Position numbers and translations under genes: made by a program | Notes under the pieces: model-generated | What the model was told of the DNA's origin: nothing | What the model saw: only the letters and a program-made list of their open reading frames with translations | Database searches by the model: none | Origin: Polaromonas sp. | GTDB taxonomy: Bacteria > Pseudomonadota > Gammaproteobacteria > Burkholderiales > Burkholderiaceae_C | NCBI RefSeq assembly: GCF_029945895.1 | Contig: NZ_JAQSDL010000090.1 | Span: 93,339-157,338, forward strand | Direction of reading: 5' to 3' | DNA length: 64,000 nucleotides | In this document: piece after piece, positions 18,457-26,811 of the stretch | Layout of the letters: each line of letters opens with the position of its first letter | Numbering within the stretch: position 1 is the first letter of the stretch

Positions 18457-19635
18457 TTAGCCAGCATCACCTGCTTTCAATGCATTTTCCAGATCAGCAA
18501 TCAGGTCGTCTGGATGCTCTATACCCACGCTGAGCCGGATCAGTCCTTCGGTAATACCGTTTTGCGCCCGCACCTCGGCTGTGACAAAGCTGTGCGTGGT
18601 GCTCGCTGGATGGCAGGCCAGACTGTCCACGTCACCCAACGAGACCGCCTGGGTGAATAGCGCCAGCCGGTTCAATACGGCCGCAGCCGCAGAGCGCTCG
18701 TTGCGCACCAGCTCGAAAGCCACCATGCCGCCAAAGCCGCCCTGCAACAGGCGCCGCGCCAGCGCATGCTGCGGGTGACTGGCAAGACCCGGATAGTGCA
18801 CCACCCCCACCGCGGGGTGGCCCGCAAGGAAATGGGCCACCGCCGCCGCGCCCTGGCAGTGCGCCGCCATGCGCAACGGCAGCGTCTTGATGCCGCGCAG
18901 GAATAGAAACGCCTCCTGTGGCGACAGGTTGCCCCCCACATGGCCCAGACCGGTCTGGCGCACCGATGCGATCAAGGCCGTCGGGCCCGCCACGATGCCA
19001 CCGGTCGCGTCGCCATGCCCGCCCAGGTACTTGGTCATGGAATGCATCACCAGGTCAATGCCGTGCTCCAAGGGCCGCGCCAGGCACGGCGTGCAGAAAG
19101 TGTTGTCGGCCACCGTGAGCACGCCGCGCTCCCTGGCTATGGCGGCCACTTCGGCCAGATCATGCAGGTGCAGGCTGGGGTTGGTCAGTGTCTCCACCCA
19201 CACCATGCGCGTGGCTGGAGTCAGGCTGGCCGCCAGGCCTTGCTGCGTGGCGTCTACAACCCGGATGCCGAAGCGCTCGCCCAACGAGCGAAAAAGCCCC
19301 TCAGTGCCGCCATACAGCGGCCCGAGGAACGCTATTTCATCCCCCGGGTTGAGCAGTCCCAGCACCACTGAAGATGTGGCCGCGGTGCCGCTGGCAAAAG
19401 CCACTGCCGCCTGCGCGCCTTCCAGGTCGGCCATCTTGATTTCCAGCGCTGCCACGGTGGGGTTGGCAAAGCGGCTGTAACGGTAGCCCGGCGCCTCGCC
19501 CGCGAAGATGGCCGCGCCCCGCTCCAGCGTGCGGTAGCCAAATGCGGTCGTCTGGCTGATGGGTGTGGCAATGGCGCCGCTGCCCGGGTCAGGGTGCTGC
19601 CCGGCATGGACGGCGCGAGTGCGAAGGTGGGTCAT
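18457..19635 (-). CDS. PLP-dependent Cys/Met metabolism enzyme (gamma-synthase/lyase family)
   Basis: A 392-residue fold-type I PLP enzyme of the trans-sulfuration family. The PLP lysine is K202 in HSMTKYLGGHGDA, with the SGTAA phosphate loop at 82-86 and YRYSRFANPT near the active site. The methionine gamma-lyase cysteine (LYGCT) is replaced by glycine in PLYGGT (108-111), which argues against classical methionine gamma-lyase. Cystathionine or O-acyl-homoserine gamma-synthase, or a beta/gamma lyase on an unusual sulfur amino acid, remain possible. It is the last gene of the operon, 16 bases after the transporter. Confidence 0.87.
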   Translation of the reverse strand: MTHLRTRAVHAGQHPDPGSGAIATPISQTTAFGYRTLERGAAIFAGEAPGYRYSRFANPTVAALEIKMADLEGAQAAVAFASGTAATSSVVLGLLNPGDEIAFLGPLYGGTEGLFRSLGERFGIRVVDATQQGLAASLTPATRMVWVETLTNPSLHLHDLAEVAAIARERGVLTVADNTFCTPCLARPLEHGIDLVMHSMTKYLGGHGDATGGIVAGPTALIASVRQTGLGHVGGNLSPQEAFLFLRGIKTLPLRMAAHCQGAAAVAHFLAGHPAVGVVHYPGLASHPQHALARRLLQGGFGGMVAFELVRNERSAAAAVLNRLALFTQAVSLGDVDSLACHPASTTHSFVTAEVRAQNGITEGLIRLSVGIEHPDDLIADLENALKAGDAG

Positions 19636-19651
19636 CAGCTAGTGCCTGGAT

Positions 19652-20776
19652 TCATGAATGTTCTTCGGCAACAGGGGCAAGCGAACGCAGCAAGTCAAAA
19701 CGCCGCAGCAGATCGAGCAGCAGGCCCATGAACGCAAGGCTCCAGGCCACCAGCGCCACGACCAAAAAGAGTGGGGGTAAAAATTCCAGAAATTCAAATT
19801 CCATCGCGTGCAACATCTGGTGGGTGCCGGTTGCGTACATGCCGAGTGGGAACACCGCACCCCAGTACAGTGGGTCGTAGCGCACCGGAAACCGCTTGTA
19901 AACGTGGCGCCAGATGCTCAGCAATAGCAGCATCGGAATCCACCAGGTGCCGGTGGCCCAATAGAACACGGTAAATCCTTTGAGAAAGGGCAGCAGGGAC
20001 AGCAGGAAGGGCGCATCGGGCGCATTGATGATCAGCAGCGACCCGGCAAGCGTCGAGATTGCCATGGCGCCCATGTTGATCCAGTAGGGCGGCGACAGAT
20101 CCCCCGGTGCGAACTGGAAGAAGGTGTAGCGATAGAAAATCAGCGACATCATCCAGATGTACAGCATGCCGCCCCACAGCCACATCGACAGCGCCAGAAA
20201 GTTCATCTCCAGCCGATAGGGCTGAGCCACATGCGCTGCCAGCATGGCAGCCAGCACGGCAACCGATTGTGTCGCCACCACCGCCAGCAGCCAGGCGCCG
20301 CTGATGCCTTTGTCCAGTGCCGGCTTGTGTTCCTTGACGGTGAGGGCCGTAAAGATCGCATAGGTCAGCCCCAGCCACAACACCAGCGCCACCATCCACA
20401 GCAGCAGCCCGATGCGGTAGTCGGCAAGCAACAACACATGCTGCGCTCCGAGGACACCGGTACCGGCCACCATGGTAAAAAATCCGGGGCCGCGCAAATG
20501 ATCGATCAGGTCACTGAAAAAGCGCCGGGGAAACCACAGCAGGCGTCCCAGCGTCAACAGCCACAAGACCACATACATCACGTTGTTCAGGTAAAAAAGC
20601 GTACGCGCAAGCTGTGGCCAGCCCTTTAGATGGGCAGCAATGGAGACGATGCCGGTGGCCATCACCAGCCCGAAATACGCCGGTGCCATGCCGGCCAGAT
20701 CAGTCCGCAGGCGCGTTTGCAGTCCGGGCCTGACCGGGCGCGCGCCTGGTGCGCTATCGGTGCCTGGCGAAGTCAT
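19652..20776 (-). CDS. TDT family transporter (TehA/Mae1/SLAC1-like)
   Basis: A 374-residue membrane protein with about ten transmembrane helices. The first, PAYFGLVMATGIVSIA, is the hallmark of the tellurite-resistance/dicarboxylate transporter family; GPGFFTMVAGTGVLGAQ and WINMGAMAISTLAGSLL follow. Family members include malate transporters, anion channels and yeast sulfite exporter Ssu1. The start overlaps the P450 stop (ATGA). Beside a sulfur-type PLP enzyme, export of sulfite or an organic acid is an attractive inference but unproven. Confidence 0.85.
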   Translation of the reverse strand: MTSPGTDSAPGARPVRPGLQTRLRTDLAGMAPAYFGLVMATGIVSIAAHLKGWPQLARTLFYLNNVMYVVLWLLTLGRLLWFPRRFFSDLIDHLRGPGFFTMVAGTGVLGAQHVLLLADYRIGLLLWMVALVLWLGLTYAIFTALTVKEHKPALDKGISGAWLLAVVATQSVAVLAAMLAAHVAQPYRLEMNFLALSMWLWGGMLYIWMMSLIFYRYTFFQFAPGDLSPPYWINMGAMAISTLAGSLLIINAPDAPFLLSLLPFLKGFTVFYWATGTWWIPMLLLLSIWRHVYKRFPVRYDPLYWGAVFPLGMYATGTHQMLHAMEFEFLEFLPPLFLVVALVAWSLAFMGLLLDLLRRFDLLRSLAPVAEEHS

Positions 20777-21957
20777 CGCTGGTGGGCGGCGGGTGGCGAT
20801 GGAAACGTGATGCGGAGGGGTAAGGTGGCAAAGCCGGACGCCGGATAAACCGCGTTGGTTGGCGGGCGCTCTGCAATCGGGTCGATGCCGGTGGTGCCGT
20901 CAAGCAGTGACCGCACCGCTACCTGCAACTCCATGCGTGCCAGTGGCGCCCCGGGACAGACGTGGATACCCGCGCCGTACAGCAGATTGGCGCTTGCCTC
21001 GCGGTCCAGCCGGAATGACTGTGGATCGGTGAAGACACGGCCATCCCGATTGGCCGCAACCCAGTTCAGGGAAATCCGCTCCCCGGCGTTGATGGTGCGC
21101 CCGCCGATCTCAACGGCGCGCGTGGTGACGCGCCGGTTCGCCAGCAGCGGGCCGTACATCCGCAAAATCTCTTCAATGGCGTCGGGCAGCAAGGTTGGCT
21201 GCGTGCGCAGTTGTTGCTGCACATCGGTGTGCTCCGCCAGATACTGCGCCACAACGCCGACCGCCGCCGCGATCGTGCTGATCTCGCCGACCGTCCAGTT
21301 GCGCAAGATGCTGATGATCTCTTCGTCATTTAACTGTCGGCCCTTGACGGGTTGGCTGGTCAAGCGGGTGATGACATCCTGGTTGCCAGGGATACCGGCG
21401 TCGCGGCGCAATTTCAGCAACCCCATGACATAACCGGCGAATTCCTGGGCAAGATCGGCCATGGCCGGCCGGTCCTGGGCAAAGGTGGCAGCGTGGTTCT
21501 TTTGCGCCCACGAGCGCAGTGGCTCGTGCATGCTGGCTGGCCAGCCGAGAAACGCGCATTGCACCCGGACCGCAAATGGCTGGGCAAAATCAGCCATCAG
21601 ATCCAGCCCTGCGCGCCCCTGCAGCGAGCGCACCAGATCGGCGGCGAGGCTGCGGCATTGGGGCTCGAACGTCTGCATGGCATGCGGCGCGAAATAGGGC
21701 TCAATCAGGCGGCGGTATTGGCCGTGTTCGGGGGGGTCCATGCCGTTGGGAACCGAGAGATTTCGGGAGACCACGCTGCTGAACGTGATGGGGTCATTCA
21801 GGACGCGGACAATGTCCTCGTGCCGAAAGAGCGACCAGCCCAGCAAGTCACTGTAGGCCACCGGGCAGCGCTCACGCATCTCGTCAAAGGCAGCGCGCTG
21901 ATCGCGCAGCACCGCGGCTGACTTCGGATCCCAGTCCTGGAAACGCTTATCGCTCAT
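20773..21957 (-). CDS. Cytochrome P450 (first)
   Basis: A 394-residue soluble bacterial P450. The heme-ligand loop is LLYGAGIHVCPGAPLAR with Cys334, and the ExxR helix EEILRMYGPLL lies near residues 255-260. The I-helix reads NWTVGEISTIAAA; acid and alcohol are present but spaced differently from the usual GxDT. No ferredoxin or reductase gene is nearby. It is in the middle of the five-gene operon, two bases after the 101-aa gene, so it probably acts on the same substrate as the PLP enzyme. Confidence 0.92.
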   Translation of the reverse strand: MSDKRFQDWDPKSAAVLRDQRAAFDEMRERCPVAYSDLLGWSLFRHEDIVRVLNDPITFSSVVSRNLSVPNGMDPPEHGQYRRLIEPYFAPHAMQTFEPQCRSLAADLVRSLQGRAGLDLMADFAQPFAVRVQCAFLGWPASMHEPLRSWAQKNHAATFAQDRPAMADLAQEFAGYVMGLLKLRRDAGIPGNQDVITRLTSQPVKGRQLNDEEIISILRNWTVGEISTIAAAVGVVAQYLAEHTDVQQQLRTQPTLLPDAIEEILRMYGPLLANRRVTTRAVEIGGRTINAGERISLNWVAANRDGRVFTDPQSFRLDREASANLLYGAGIHVCPGAPLARMELQVAVRSLLDGTTGIDPIAERPPTNAVYPASGFATLPLRITFPSPPAAHQR

Positions 21958-21959
21958 GG

Positions 21960-22265
21960 CTATTGCCCTTCAGGAAACAACACCGACCAGCAGCCCGGCT
22001 CGCCGGCCAGCAAGTCAAGTTCGGTACGAAAAGGTTTTTCGCACGCTTGCGCGCCCAGTTGCCGGGCAATCCCTTCGGCCGCTGGCGAGAAATACGCCAG
22101 TACCTCGCATTGCAGGCGTCCTTCCAATTCATGCCGCGTAAAAACAGCCATGTCCGCAGGTCGGCCGGCTGCGGCGAACACAGCCGGGAACATGTCCTGG
22201 ATCTGATCCTTCGGGGCGTAAGCCAGAACCCCATCACCGAGTCGCTTTGAGAACCATGTGCGCAT
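21960..22265 (-). CDS. Small protein of unknown function in the P450 operon
   Basis: A 101-residue soluble protein beginning MRTWFSKRLGDGVLAYAPKD. It has two cysteines in the C-terminal half and ends CWSVLFPEGQ. I recognise no family. It sits between the phosphoesterase and P450 genes with gaps of five and two bases, so it is almost certainly translated. A partner or accessory protein of the P450 is possible; nothing in the sequence decides this. Confidence 0.75.
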   Translation of the reverse strand: MRTWFSKRLGDGVLAYAPKDQIQDMFPAVFAAAGRPADMAVFTRHELEGRLQCEVLAYFSPAAEGIARQLGAQACEKPFRTELDLLAGEPGCWSVLFPEGQ

Positions 22266-22270
22266 CCGAT

Positions 22271-23059
22271 CTACTCCTGCTCGCTTTGCTTCAGAGGCCC
22301 GATTTGAACCATGAAATTGCTGTCAAACAAGGGGTTTTCATTCACCCCGTCTGTCGCATAGCCCCGCGGGTTGCAGACCACCCGCGTACCGTTGAGCAGA
22401 TAGTCAAAACTGTCGTGGGTGTGACCGTGCACCCACAATTGAGTGCGCTGAACGTCAGCCAGATGCTGCAGATCGGATACAAAACATCCATTGAGCAGTG
22501 AGCCGGCAAACCGCGAATGAATGCTTTGGCGCGAAGGTGCATGGTGCGTGATGACGACTGTCGGCCCCGCATGGGGCTCGGCCAGCCGGCTTTCAAGCCA
22601 GTGGACGTCAGCGCGACACAGGGCGGCGGCGTCATCAGGCGTGAACAGTCTCGGCGCGGCCTCGTCGATATGAATTTTGTTGAAATCACGCATGAAACGT
22701 TGCGCTTCCTGCATTGCCAGCGTACGTTCCTCGCCGTCAGGCCGGAGCATGAAATCAGTCCACAGCGTGGTCCCCAGAAAGCGCACCCCTTCGAGAATGA
22801 CCTGGTCATTGTCGAGTACGTGAATAGCCGTTCCGGCGCACAGTTTTTTGAGTTCAGCTGCGGCCCCCACAATGCTGCCGTCGTAGAACTCGTGGTTCCC
22901 GGGAACGTAAAGCACTGGTTTGGCAAACTCCAAGGCCCATGAAACCGCTTCCTTCGGGCGGGCGATGTCCCCTGCCAGAATGACGACATCGGCATCGTTG
23001 CGCGGTACATCCAATGCACCGCGGCTGAGATGCAGATCAGACAGAATATTGAGTTTCAT
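22271..23059 (-). CDS. Calcineurin-like metallophosphoesterase
   Basis: A 262-residue two-metal phosphoesterase. The metal-binding motifs are all present in order: SDLHLS (DxH), GDIARPKE (GDxx), VPGNHEFYDG (GNHE), VITHHAPS (H) and WVHGHTHDSFD (GHxH). Start ATG 23059 (MKLNILSDLHLS) is chosen because it gives the normal family N-terminus; an ATG nine bases upstream is possible. It is the first gene of the minus-strand operon, and its promoter at 23126-23153 resembles that of the Yip1 gene. The substrate is unknown. Confidence 0.88.
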   Translation of the reverse strand: MKLNILSDLHLSRGALDVPRNDADVVILAGDIARPKEAVSWALEFAKPVLYVPGNHEFYDGSIVGAAAELKKLCAGTAIHVLDNDQVILEGVRFLGTTLWTDFMLRPDGEERTLAMQEAQRFMRDFNKIHIDEAAPRLFTPDDAAALCRADVHWLESRLAEPHAGPTVVITHHAPSRQSIHSRFAGSLLNGCFVSDLQHLADVQRTQLWVHGHTHDSFDYLLNGTRVVCNPRGYATDGVNENPLFDSNFMVQIGPLKQSEQE

Positions 23060-23125
23060 AAATGACATCTGCCCGCCAGATGGCAGACGTTGGCGGACGT
23101 GGCTGGATTTCATCCAGTTTAGCGT

Positions 23126-23153
23126 TTTATATCATGATGTGATGTATTCGCAA
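23126..23153 (-). promoter_or_regulatory. Promoter/operator of the five-gene operon
   Basis: On the minus strand, TTGCGA and TATAAA are spaced by 16 bases, ATACATCACATCATGA. The element differs from 17145-17172 in only three or four of 28 positions. Transcription would start about 60 bases before the phosphoesterase ATG. Confidence 0.65.
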
Positions 23154-23293
23154 AAAAACGAATCAGGCTTGCCGGGTGGGCTCCTGTCAATCAACGCCGC
23201 CGCTCGTTGTCATGAATGGAATGCGTGCGATCCATCCATGACAGTTCTGGACACGTGGAGTCAGCGGTAGCTATGGCGAATTCGCCAGAAAAA

Positions 23294-24490
23294 TCAGGCG
23301 GTGGGGTCCGCCGCGCGGCCGAGTGCGGCCACCAGGTCCGACTGGGTGATCATGCCCACCAGCTGCTCGCCGTTGCCGATGATCGGAATGTGGTGGTGGC
23401 CGGTGCTGGCAAACAGCGGCAGCAGGTCGATCAGGTGCCGTTCCATGGCGGCCACCCGCACGTTGCGGGTCATGATCTGGCCCACCACTTCCGGTTTGGC
23501 GGCATAGGCGCTGCGGGTCAGGCGCACCAGCTTGCGCAGCTTCTCGTCAAATCCGTCGTAGACGTCCAGCTCGGCCGCACGCAGAAAATCTGCCAGCGTG
23601 ATGATGCCGGCGATGCGAAAGCTTTTGTCGACCACGGGCAGAGCCTTGATCCGGCGATCGCGCAGCAGCGCCCAGGCTTGCTGCAGCGGCGTGCCGGACT
23701 CCACCGTCACCAGCTCACGGGACATGATGTCCGCGCAGCGGATCTCGGCCAGCTTGCGGTCATAGGCACGCATCTGGGCCTGCGCCAGCAGGGTGCGCAG
23801 GTCGTCACGGCTGACGTCCAGAACCTGGTTGTAGTGGCCAATGACCGCATCCAGGTCAGCATCGAGCTGCCGCTCCTCCCGGGAGATGGCGCCGCCGGGG
23901 GGCGATACCTGCATGTGTGGGTAGGGCCTGCGGGTGGCATTGTTGAAGGCAATACCGGCGAGCACCAGCAAGGCCGAATTGAGCATGATCGGAAACAGCG
24001 GGAACAGCGGGTCTGAAATGCCGCCCAGCACCATCATCAGTGCGGTGGCGCCCCCCGGCGGATGCAGGCAGCGCAAGGCCAGCATCACGGCAATCGCCGT
24101 GGCCACTGCGAGCGCCGCCGCCAGCTCCGGTGCGCCCAGCAGATGCATGCCATGAACGCCCGCAATGCCCACCAGGGCCGACACGGTGTTGCCACCGATC
24201 ACGGGCCAGGGTTGCGCCATCGGACTCGCCGGAACGGCGAAGATCAGCACGGCGCTTGCGCCCAGCGGCGCCACCAGCCAGGGCAGGCCGGGCGGCATGC
24301 CTGCCCCCGCGAGGTGGCAAGCCAGGCCGGTCAGCAGCATGCCCAGCAGGGCGCCGACCACCAGGCGCATGCGCTCGCGCAGGTCGATGCCGGTTCTGGC
24401 GGGCAGGAAAGCCAGCCACCAGATGCGGCTGAAGATCCTGGGGCTGGAGGCTCGCAGATGGCCGGGCTCAGGCCTGCTCGGTGGAATCAT
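23294..24490 (-). CDS. HPP family membrane protein with C-terminal CBS pair
   Basis: A 398-residue protein. Residues about 40-185 form an HPP transmembrane domain with four to five helices and the diagnostic CLHPPGGATALMMVLGG. After a linker rich in arginine and glutamate come two CBS domains (MSRELVTVESGTPLQQAWALLRDRRIKALPVVD and IMTRNVRVAAMERHLIDLLPLF). HPP proteins include chloroplast nitrite transporters; CBS domains bind adenine nucleotides, so transport may be energy-gated. Nothing nearby hints at the solute. Confidence 0.88.
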   Translation of the reverse strand: MIPPSRPEPGHLRASSPRIFSRIWWLAFLPARTGIDLRERMRLVVGALLGMLLTGLACHLAGAGMPPGLPWLVAPLGASAVLIFAVPASPMAQPWPVIGGNTVSALVGIAGVHGMHLLGAPELAAALAVATAIAVMLALRCLHPPGGATALMMVLGGISDPLFPLFPIMLNSALLVLAGIAFNNATRRPYPHMQVSPPGGAISREERQLDADLDAVIGHYNQVLDVSRDDLRTLLAQAQMRAYDRKLAEIRCADIMSRELVTVESGTPLQQAWALLRDRRIKALPVVDKSFRIAGIITLADFLRAAELDVYDGFDEKLRKLVRLTRSAYAAKPEVVGQIMTRNVRVAAMERHLIDLLPLFASTGHHHIPIIGNGEQLVGMITQSDLVAALGRAADPTA

Positions 24491-24594
24491 GGGCTCGAAG
24501 GGATGGGGCGCGCAAGCCGGCTAAAGTGCGGCGCGTGAACAGGGCAGGGCGCTGGCCCGCTGGCCGGGTCCCATGAACCGACACCCTTGAAGGT

Positions 24595-24843
24595 CTATTT
24601 GTAAAACGCCTCGACCTTGCCCTTGAGCTTGATCATCAGCGGCTGGCCTTTGCGGTCCAGTGCCTTGCCGGCGGGCACCTTGATCCAGCGTTCGCTGATG
24701 CAGTACTCCTCCACATCCGAGCGCTCCTTGTCGTTGAAGCGGATGCCGATGTCGTGCTCGAAAACGGCGGCGACGTGGTGCGGACTGCGCGGGTCTGCGG
24801 ACAGGTGGTCGGGGAGAAGGGGGCGTTCAATCGTGTCGGTCAT
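24595..24843 (-). CDS. DUF3297 family protein
   Basis: An 82-residue basic-acidic protein: LPDHLSADPRSPHHVAAVFE, then DIGIRFNDKERSDVEEYCIS and a lysine-rich end KLKGKVEAFYK. The sequence matches the small DUF3297 family of unknown function, common in proteobacteria. It stands alone between the HPP and YebC genes. Confidence 0.8.
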   Translation of the reverse strand: MTDTIERPLLPDHLSADPRSPHHVAAVFEHDIGIRFNDKERSDVEEYCISERWIKVPAGKALDRKGQPLMIKLKGKVEAFYK

Positions 24844-24906
24844 GGGTGTTTTTTGGGTTAGCGCGAATCGTCAGCCATTTTCCCTGATTTGGGCCGGGCA
24901 CCCGCT

Positions 24907-25620
24907 TCAACCCCCCAGGCCCGCAAACACGTTCTGCACATCGTCGTTGGCGTCGATGGCGGCCAGGAAGGCTTCCACTTCTTCCAGGTCCGCAGCGCTC
25001 AGGCTGGCCGGGTCTACAGGATTTTTGGCCTTGTAGCCGAGTTTGGCCGACAGGACGGTAAAGCCCTGGGCCGGCAGCGCGCGGCTGACCAGGTCGAGGT
25101 CGGTCGCGTCGGTCAGAAACAGCGTGGTGCCGTCTTCATCGCCGGGCTCGAAGTCCTGGGCGCCGGCTTCAATCGCGGCCAGCTCGGGGTCGGCGCCGGC
25201 TGCCGCGGGCTCGGCCTCGATCATGCCGACGTGGTCGAAATCCCAGGACACGGAGCCCGAGGTGCCCAGCTGTCCCTTGCGGAACAATACGCGCATTTCA
25301 GGCGCGGTGCGGTTCAGGTTGTCGGTCAGGCATTCGACCATGACGGGCACGCGGTGGGGTGCGAAACCTTCATAGATCACGTGTTCGTAGTGAACCACAT
25401 CTCCCGTGAGGCCGGCGCCCTTCTTGATGGCGCGCTCCAGCGTGTCCTTGGGCATGGAGACCTTGCGGGCCTGCTCGACCACCAGCCGCAGGCGGGCGTT
25501 GGACGCCGGGTCGGCGCCGTTGCGCGCCGCGATCATGATGTCCTTGGCCAGCCTGCCAAAGAGTTTGCCCTTGGCATTGGCTGCCAGTTCCTTGCCTTTT
25601 GCTTTCCACTGCGCGCCCAT
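24907..25620 (-). CDS. YebC/PmpR family regulator
   Basis: A 237-residue protein of the TACO1/YebC family. The start is [20 protein letters not shown], and [31 protein letters not shown] residues form domain 1 (here [20 protein letters not shown]). [23 protein letters not shown] and GSVSWDFDH follow. Members act as DNA-binding regulators or in translation of proline-rich stretches. The extra acidic loop [20 protein letters not shown] is normal for the family. Its start codon is 204 bases from the divergent UPF0104 gene. Confidence 0.93.
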   Translation of the reverse strand: MGAQWKAKGKELAANAKGKLFGRLAKDIMIAARNGADPASNARLRLVVEQARKVSMPKDTLERAIKKGAGLTGDVVHYEHVIYEGFAPHRVPVMVECLTDNLNRTAPEMRVLFRKGQLGTSGSVSWDFDHVGMIEAEPAAAGADPELAAIEAGAQDFEPGDEDGTTLFLTDATDLDLVSRALPAQGFTVLSAKLGYKAKNPVDPASLSAADLEEVEAFLAAIDANDDVQNVFAGLGG

Positions 25621-25823
25621 GCTTGAAATCCTTGCTGTTGTGTCGAGGGGCCGGGGCTGCTGACAGCAGCGCGCGGCACCGGGGGTCCTGTTTATACACC
25701 GGGACAGCGGCGGCCGCGCGCGCAGCCAAGCCCCATCCGTTCCCCACCCGTACGTTTAGGCCTACAAAAACAAGCGCAGCGGGCGCTCGCGGCCGCCGTC
25801 CGGGCGCGGCAACAATAAGCGCC

Positions 25824-26804
25824 ATGGTCAGTGATGCCGCCCCAAGCCTCGATACGCTTCCTGCGGCCGCTTCACGCCTCTGGCCGCGGTTGCGGCGCTG
25901 GCTGGTGCCGCTGTTCGGGGTGCTGGTCCTGGGTCTGCTGATTTCGCATGCCCACAAGGTGGACTGGGCCGGCGCCTGGCACGCGCTCAAGCAGTATTCC
26001 CCCTGGCTGTTGCTGGCGGTGCTGGGCCTGGCCACAGCCAGCCATGTGCTGTATGGCTGCTTTGACCTGATTGGTCGCCACCACACCCGGCATCACCTTT
26101 CGCGCTGGCGGACTTGGGCTATAGCGGTCGCCAGCTACGCCTTCAATCTCAACCTCGGCTCCCTCGTCGGCGGCATGGCCTTGCGTGCGCGCCTTTATGC
26201 ACGTGCCGGTCTGGATGAAGCCACGATTGCGCAGGTGGTCGGCATCAGCCTGGCCACCAACTGGCTGGGCTACGGCCTGCTGGCGGGCAGCCTGTTTGCG
26301 GCTGGCGTCATCGAGCCCCCGGCACAGGCGCACATGGCCAGCGGAACCCTGCGCGCGCTGGGCGGCGTGATGGTGCTGCTGGTGATTGCCTACGTAGTGG
26401 CCTGCGCCCTGACAAAGGGGCGCGAGTGGAAGGTGCGCGGCAAACGCCTGCATTTGCCTTCACCCCGGATCGCCCTGGTGCAGCTTGCCGTTTCGGCGAC
26501 CAACTGGGCCCTGATGGGGGCGGCCATGTATTTGCTGCTCAATCGCCAGGTGCCCTACGGCACGGCGCTGAGTGTGCTGATGGCGGCTTCGGTGATTGGC
26601 GTGGTGATTCCGATCCCGGGCGGGCTGGGCGTGCTGGAAGCGGTGTACCTGGTGCTGTTGGGCGGCAGCGTGCGCCAGGGTGCGCTGATGGGTGCGGTGC
26701 TGGCTTATCGCGCACTGTATTACCTGCTGCCGCTGGCCGGCGGGATCTGCCTGTATGTGTTGCTGGAACGGCTGGGACGCAGCGCTGACGGCGCCGCAAA
26801 GTAG
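25824..26804 (+). CDS. UPF0104/YbhN-like membrane protein
   Basis: A 326-residue protein with eight or so transmembrane segments from residue 27 onward, of the lysylphosphatidylglycerol synthase transmembrane-region (UPF0104) family. Typical pieces are YAFNLNLGSLVGGMALRARL and the late PIPGGLGVLEAVYLVLLGG. It lacks the catalytic LPG synthase domain. Start ATG 25824 is chosen because the open frame upstream lies in non-coding GC-rich sequence. Function is not known. Confidence 0.85.
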   Translation: MVSDAAPSLDTLPAAASRLWPRLRRWLVPLFGVLVLGLLISHAHKVDWAGAWHALKQYSPWLLLAVLGLATASHVLYGCFDLIGRHHTRHHLSRWRTWAIAVASYAFNLNLGSLVGGMALRARLYARAGLDEATIAQVVGISLATNWLGYGLLAGSLFAAGVIEPPAQAHMASGTLRALGGVMVLLVIAYVVACALTKGREWKVRGKRLHLPSPRIALVQLAVSATNWALMGAAMYLLLNRQVPYGTALSVLMAASVIGVVIPIPGGLGVLEAVYLVLLGGSVRQGALMGAVLAYRALYYLLPLAGGICLYVLLERLGRSADGAAK

Positions 26805-26811
26805 CGCCGCG

